Positions 40,978 to 43,524 of a stretch of DNA of 43,524 nucleotides are shown piece after piece. Origin of the DNA: Deltaproteobacteria bacterium (GTDB lineage: Bacteria; Myxococcota_A; Polyangia; JACPQR01); NCBI GenBank assembly GCA_016190375.1, contig JACPQR010000094.1, positions 1 through 43,524 on the forward strand, in the 5' to 3' direction. Made by a program: the position numbers and the translations under genes. The notes under the pieces are model-generated. The model was not told the origin of the DNA. It saw only the letters and a list, made by a program, of their open reading frames with translations, and ran no database searches. Position 1 is the stretch's first letter; each line of letters opens with the position of its first letter.

Positions 40978-42498
40978 ATGGATACAGGTCAAGCAGAGCT
41001 TCACGTCCATGAGGAGACCCCGCGCGTCCTCGTCGTCGACGACGAGAAGGTGATCCGCGAAATCCTCGCCGATTTCCTCTCGATGGAGGGCTTCTGGGTC
41101 CGGACCGCGGAGGACGGCACGGCGGCGCTCGCCGAGATGTCGCGCCACAGCTACGACCTGGTCATCAGTGACCTCAAGATGCCCAGGATGGGCGGGCTCG
41201 AGCTCCTCGAGACGGTGAGCCGCACGAACCCGAACGTGGTGATGGTGATCATGACGGGCTTCGGCACGGTGGAGACCGCCATCGATGCAATGAAGAAGGG
41301 CGCCTACGACTACATCCTGAAGCCCTTCAAGGTGGAGGAGGTCGTCCACATCGTTCAGCGCGGCCTCGAGAAGAGAAGGCTCGCCGCCGAGAACGTGCGG
41401 CTCCGGGAGGCGATCTCGCTCTACAAGGTCTCGGAGGCCATCGCTCAGAGCCTGTCGCTCGACGAGGTCTTCGACACCGTCCTCGACACCGCGATGGTGG
41501 AATCGGCCGCCGACGTCGTGACGGTCCTCGTGGACGACCGCGAGGGAAGCTACGTCGAGCGCTCGCGGCGCGTCCGCGGCGACCTCGCCGCGGGCAGGAT
41601 CGGCGTCGGATCGCTGGACGTGCCCGCGATCCTCTCCCACTTCCAGGACGATCGCCCGCTGCGCTTCCACGGGCCAAAGGCGGACCGTTTCGTCCGGACG
41701 TCCGAGGACGAGTCGCTCCGGGCCCGCTCGATCGTGTCGATCCCGATGCGAATCCAGGGACGGACCATCGGGTTCTTGAACGCGATCAGCTACACCGAGG
41801 GACGCAAGTTCGACGAGGGGCAGCGAAAGGTGCTGTCCATCCTAGCCAACCGCGCCTCGGCTTCGATCGAGAACGCCAGGCTCTACGAGGACCTCAAGGC
41901 CACCTTCCAGCAGACCATCCACGGGCTCGCCCGCGCGCTCGACAAGATGGACCGCTACACCGCGGGCCACTCGGACCGCGTGACCCACCTCGCCGCGATC
42001 GTCGCCAAGAAGCTCGTGTTGCCGCACCCCGAGATCGAGGTCGTACGGCAGTCGGGCCTGATGCACGACATCGGCAAGATCGGGGTCCACGCCAACCTCA
42101 ACAAGCCGGGAAAGCTGTCGCAGGAGGAGTACGAGATCTTCAAGCTGCACCCCGTGTACGGGCGCGAGATCCTCGACCCGATCAAGTTCCTGCACCCGCT
42201 GATCCCCGGCGTCCACATGCACCACGAGCGGTGGGATGGCCGTGGGTATCCTCTGGGCCGCAAGGGAACGGACATTCCGCTGTCGGCCCGCATCCTCGCG
42301 GTCGCCGACACGTACGACGCGATGACGAGCGATCGGGCCTACCGGCGAGCGCTGCCGCACGAGGTCGCCATGACCGAGCTCGAGCGCTGCGCGGGGTCGC
42401 AGTTCGATCCGGAGTGCGTCGCGGCCTTCTCGTCCTCGATCGACGAGTACCGCGATTCCCAGCCCGGGGCCGACGGAGAAGACGGCCCCGAGAAGTGA
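40978..42498 (+). CDS. Response regulator: receiver, GAF and HD-GYP domains
   Basis: The 506-residue cytosolic protein has a receiver (about 15-130; VLVVDDE, phospho-acceptor Asp65 in VISDLKMP, MTGFGTVETAIDAM, KPF). A GAF-like domain (about 160-300) and an HD-GYP phosphodiesterase (about 315-480) follow. HD-GYP motifs are YTAGHSDRVTHL, LMHDIGKIGV, HPVYGREIL, HMHHERWDGRGYP and ADTYDAMTSDRAYR, all with metal-binding His/Asp present. It should hydrolyse cyclic di-GMP or a related dinucleotide when phosphorylated. No sensor kinase is adjacent. An in-frame ATG at 40960 would add six residues. The next gene begins within ten bases of the stop, or overlaps it if a GTG is used. Confidence 0.92.
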   Translation: MDTGQAELHVHEETPRVLVVDDEKVIREILADFLSMEGFWVRTAEDGTAALAEMSRHSYDLVISDLKMPRMGGLELLETVSRTNPNVVMVIMTGFGTVETAIDAMKKGAYDYILKPFKVEEVVHIVQRGLEKRRLAAENVRLREAISLYKVSEAIAQSLSLDEVFDTVLDTAMVESAADVVTVLVDDREGSYVERSRRVRGDLAAGRIGVGSLDVPAILSHFQDDRPLRFHGPKADRFVRTSEDESLRARSIVSIPMRIQGRTIGFLNAISYTEGRKFDEGQRKVLSILANRASASIENARLYEDLKATFQQTIHGLARALDKMDRYTAGHSDRVTHLAAIVAKKLVLPHPEIEVVRQSGLMHDIGKIGVHANLNKPGKLSQEEYEIFKLHPVYGREILDPIKFLHPLIPGVHMHHERWDGRGYPLGRKGTDIPLSARILAVADTYDAMTSDRAYRRALPHEVAMTELERCAGSQFDPECVAAFSSSIDEYRDSQPGADGEDGPEK

Positions 42499-42506
42499 CC
42501 CTGCCG

Positions 42507-43199
42507 ATGGCCGGGACCGACCAGCGGCTGCTCGAGCTCCTGGGACTTTCGTTCCAGGCGCACCCCTGGCATGGAGTGCCGGCACGCGCCGCAGATCCCG
42601 AGCTCTTGAACGCCTTCGTCGAGATCGTCCCCACCGACGCGGTCAAGTACGAGATCGACAAGCCGACGGGACACCTCAAGATCGACCGGCCCCAGCGCTT
42701 CTCGAGCATGTGCCCGACCCTCTACGGCTTCATTCCGCGGACCTTCTGCGGACCGAGGGTCGGAGCTCGATGCGCCGAGCGCACGGGCGGACGAGACATC
42801 GAGGGCGACGGCGACCCCATGGACGTCTGCGTGCTCGCGGAGGCGTCGATGGCGCACGGTGGCTTTCTCGTGCGCGCCAGGCCGATCGGGGGCCTGAGGA
42901 TGGTGGACGGAAACCAGGCCGACGACAAGATCGTCGCGGTGCTCGAGTCCGACCTCGCATACGGCCTCTTCCGGGGAATCGGGGAGTGCCCCGAGGCACT
43001 CCTCGAGCGGCTGCAGCACTACTTCCTGAGCTACAAGCAGAGGCCCGACGAGCCGACCCGCACCGTGCGGATCGCCGAGGTCTATGACAGGGAGGAGGCG
43101 CTCCGGACGATCGAGCGCAGCATGCTCGACTACGAGGAGCGCTTCGGTGCCCCGGGCACGCGGATGCAGGAGCTCCAGCGGCTGCTGAGGAGCTCCTGA
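42507..43199 (+). CDS. ppa: Inorganic pyrophosphatase, family I
   Basis: The enzyme splits pyrophosphate and pulls biosynthetic reactions forward. The 230-residue protein shows KYEIDKPTGHLKIDRP, YGFIPRTFCG, the signature DGDPMDVCVL (Asp residues for Mg), IGGLRMVDGNQADDKIVAVL and a C-terminal YEERFG. It is longer than the usual 175-residue bacterial enzyme, with an N-terminal extension (RLLELLGLSFQAHPWHGVPA) and an insert (VGARCAERTGGRDIEG). An in-frame GTG at 42495 overlaps the previous stop as GTGA and may be the true start. It may share the transcript of the HD-GYP gene. Confidence 0.92.
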   Translation: MAGTDQRLLELLGLSFQAHPWHGVPARAADPELLNAFVEIVPTDAVKYEIDKPTGHLKIDRPQRFSSMCPTLYGFIPRTFCGPRVGARCAERTGGRDIEGDGDPMDVCVLAEASMAHGGFLVRARPIGGLRMVDGNQADDKIVAVLESDLAYGLFRGIGECPEALLERLQHYFLSYKQRPDEPTRTVRIAEVYDREEALRTIERSMLDYEERFGAPGTRMQELQRLLRSS

Positions 43200-43203
43200 C
43201 TGC

Positions 43204-43311
43204 TCGGTATCGAGCGCGGGTGGTCTGCGACCCCCCGCGGACCCCCCGCTCTGACGTTCGGTCCGCCGGTCGCTACGAGGGAGTGAATCCCCCTCCGCTC
43301 CCTTCCTGCCC
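43204..43311 (+). repeat. 108-bp direct repeat, copy 1
   Basis: Identical by eye to 43417-43524, 213 bases apart, same orientation. It begins a few bases after the pyrophosphatase stop. The second copy runs to the window edge, so the repeat may be longer or present in more copies. Confidence 0.9.
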
Positions 43312-43355
43312 GCCGTCGCGCGGTCGGTGCGCTCCGGATTGGCAGTGGAGTCGAC

Positions 43356-43523
43356 TTACTCCTCCAGGTCCGCGAGGAAACGCTGCAGAAGACCGTCCAG
43401 CATCAGATCGCGCTGGTCGGTATCGAGCGCGGGTGGTCTGCGACCCCCCGCGGACCCCCCGCTCTGACGTTCGGTCCGCCGGTCGCTACGAGGGAGTGAA
43501 TCCCCCTCCGCTCCCTTCCTGCC
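43356..43523 (-). CDS. C-terminal end of an unrecognised protein
   Basis: The minus strand has an open frame ending at TAA (43358-43356) with a natural-looking C-terminus: PALDTDQRDLMLDGLLQRFL, then ADLEE. Upstream it is Arg/Gly/Ser-rich (DSLPRSDRRTERQSGG) and coded by copy 2 of the 108-bp repeat, probably a linker. The rest lies outside the window. No family can be named. Confidence 0.45.
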   Translation of the reverse strand, partial: GRKGAEGDSLPRSDRRTERQSGGSAGGRRPPALDTDQRDLMLDGLLQRFLADLEE

Positions 43524-43524
43524 C
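43417..43524 (+). repeat. 108-bp direct repeat, copy 2 (to window edge)
   Basis: Same sequence as 43204-43311. Here it overlaps the linker of the partial minus-strand gene, so copy 1 downstream of that gene's stop is probably a duplicated piece of its 3' region. Confidence 0.9.

Noticed and set aside
43204..43524. CRISPR array at the window end
   Set aside because: The repeat is 108 bp with a single 105-bp gap, far from CRISPR dimensions, and no cas gene is near.

Overview
The window is a GC-rich chromosomal stretch from what looks like a myxobacterium or close relative (Myxococcota). The evidence is the very high third-position GC, several secreted lipoproteins with long Asp/Gly/Ser linkers, a MopE-like Cys/Asp-rich protein, a YXWGXW-repeat lipoprotein, a CotH-type protein and a Ser/Thr-kinase remnant. 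No rRNA, tRNA or CRISPR array was seen. Family calls come from motifs and memory; no database search was possible.

Layout. 0-3.4 kb: a leftward overlapping operon of ffh, a CBM9-like lipoprotein and a TPR protein that runs off the edge. 3.4-16.5 kb: an accessory segment bounded by two near-identical 98-bp direct repeats, the left one being the ffh leader. It holds a c-type cytochrome, a transposase-like stub, a MopE-like lipoprotein with a truncated tandem paralogue, a kinase remnant, a sulfatase-fold enzyme, and an apparent osmostress locus. That locus has a trehalose-6-phosphatase fused to a MarR regulator, divergent from an AsnB-like amidotransferase, a two-part methyltransferase and an OpuF-type ABC importer. 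16.6-20.2 kb: a CBM9-like secreted protein, gene fragments, a VapBC-type toxin-antitoxin pair and more fragments. 20.2-26.7 kb: a leftward heavy-metal RND efflux operon with two small Cys-rich accessory proteins. 26.7-32.6 kb: a leftward operon of a UDPGP-family nucleotidyltransferase, an unknown lipoprotein, a CotH-domain lipoprotein and a beta-helix lipoprotein.

32.7-36.3 kb runs rightward: YXWGXW lipoprotein, a precorrin-2 dehydrogenase-like protein with no ordinary start codon, biotin synthase, and a TonB-like protein. A nested palindromic element fills the gap to a convergent SpoIID-domain gene. 38.2-40.8 kb runs leftward: two paralogous Cys-rich lipoproteins with Asp-rich linkers and a CPBP membrane protease. 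40.9-43.2 kb runs rightward: a receiver-GAF-HD-GYP regulator and a family I inorganic pyrophosphatase. The right edge has a 108-bp direct repeat and the 3' end of another gene.

Three points stand out. First, the OtsB-MarR fusion with a perfect palindrome beside the amidotransferase/methyltransferase/importer operon is a candidate undescribed osmolyte system. Second, a -10-like hexamer lies only 6-9 bases before the start codon of about nine genes, which suggests frequent leaderless transcription. Third, the duplicated ffh leader flanks 13 kb of accessory DNA.
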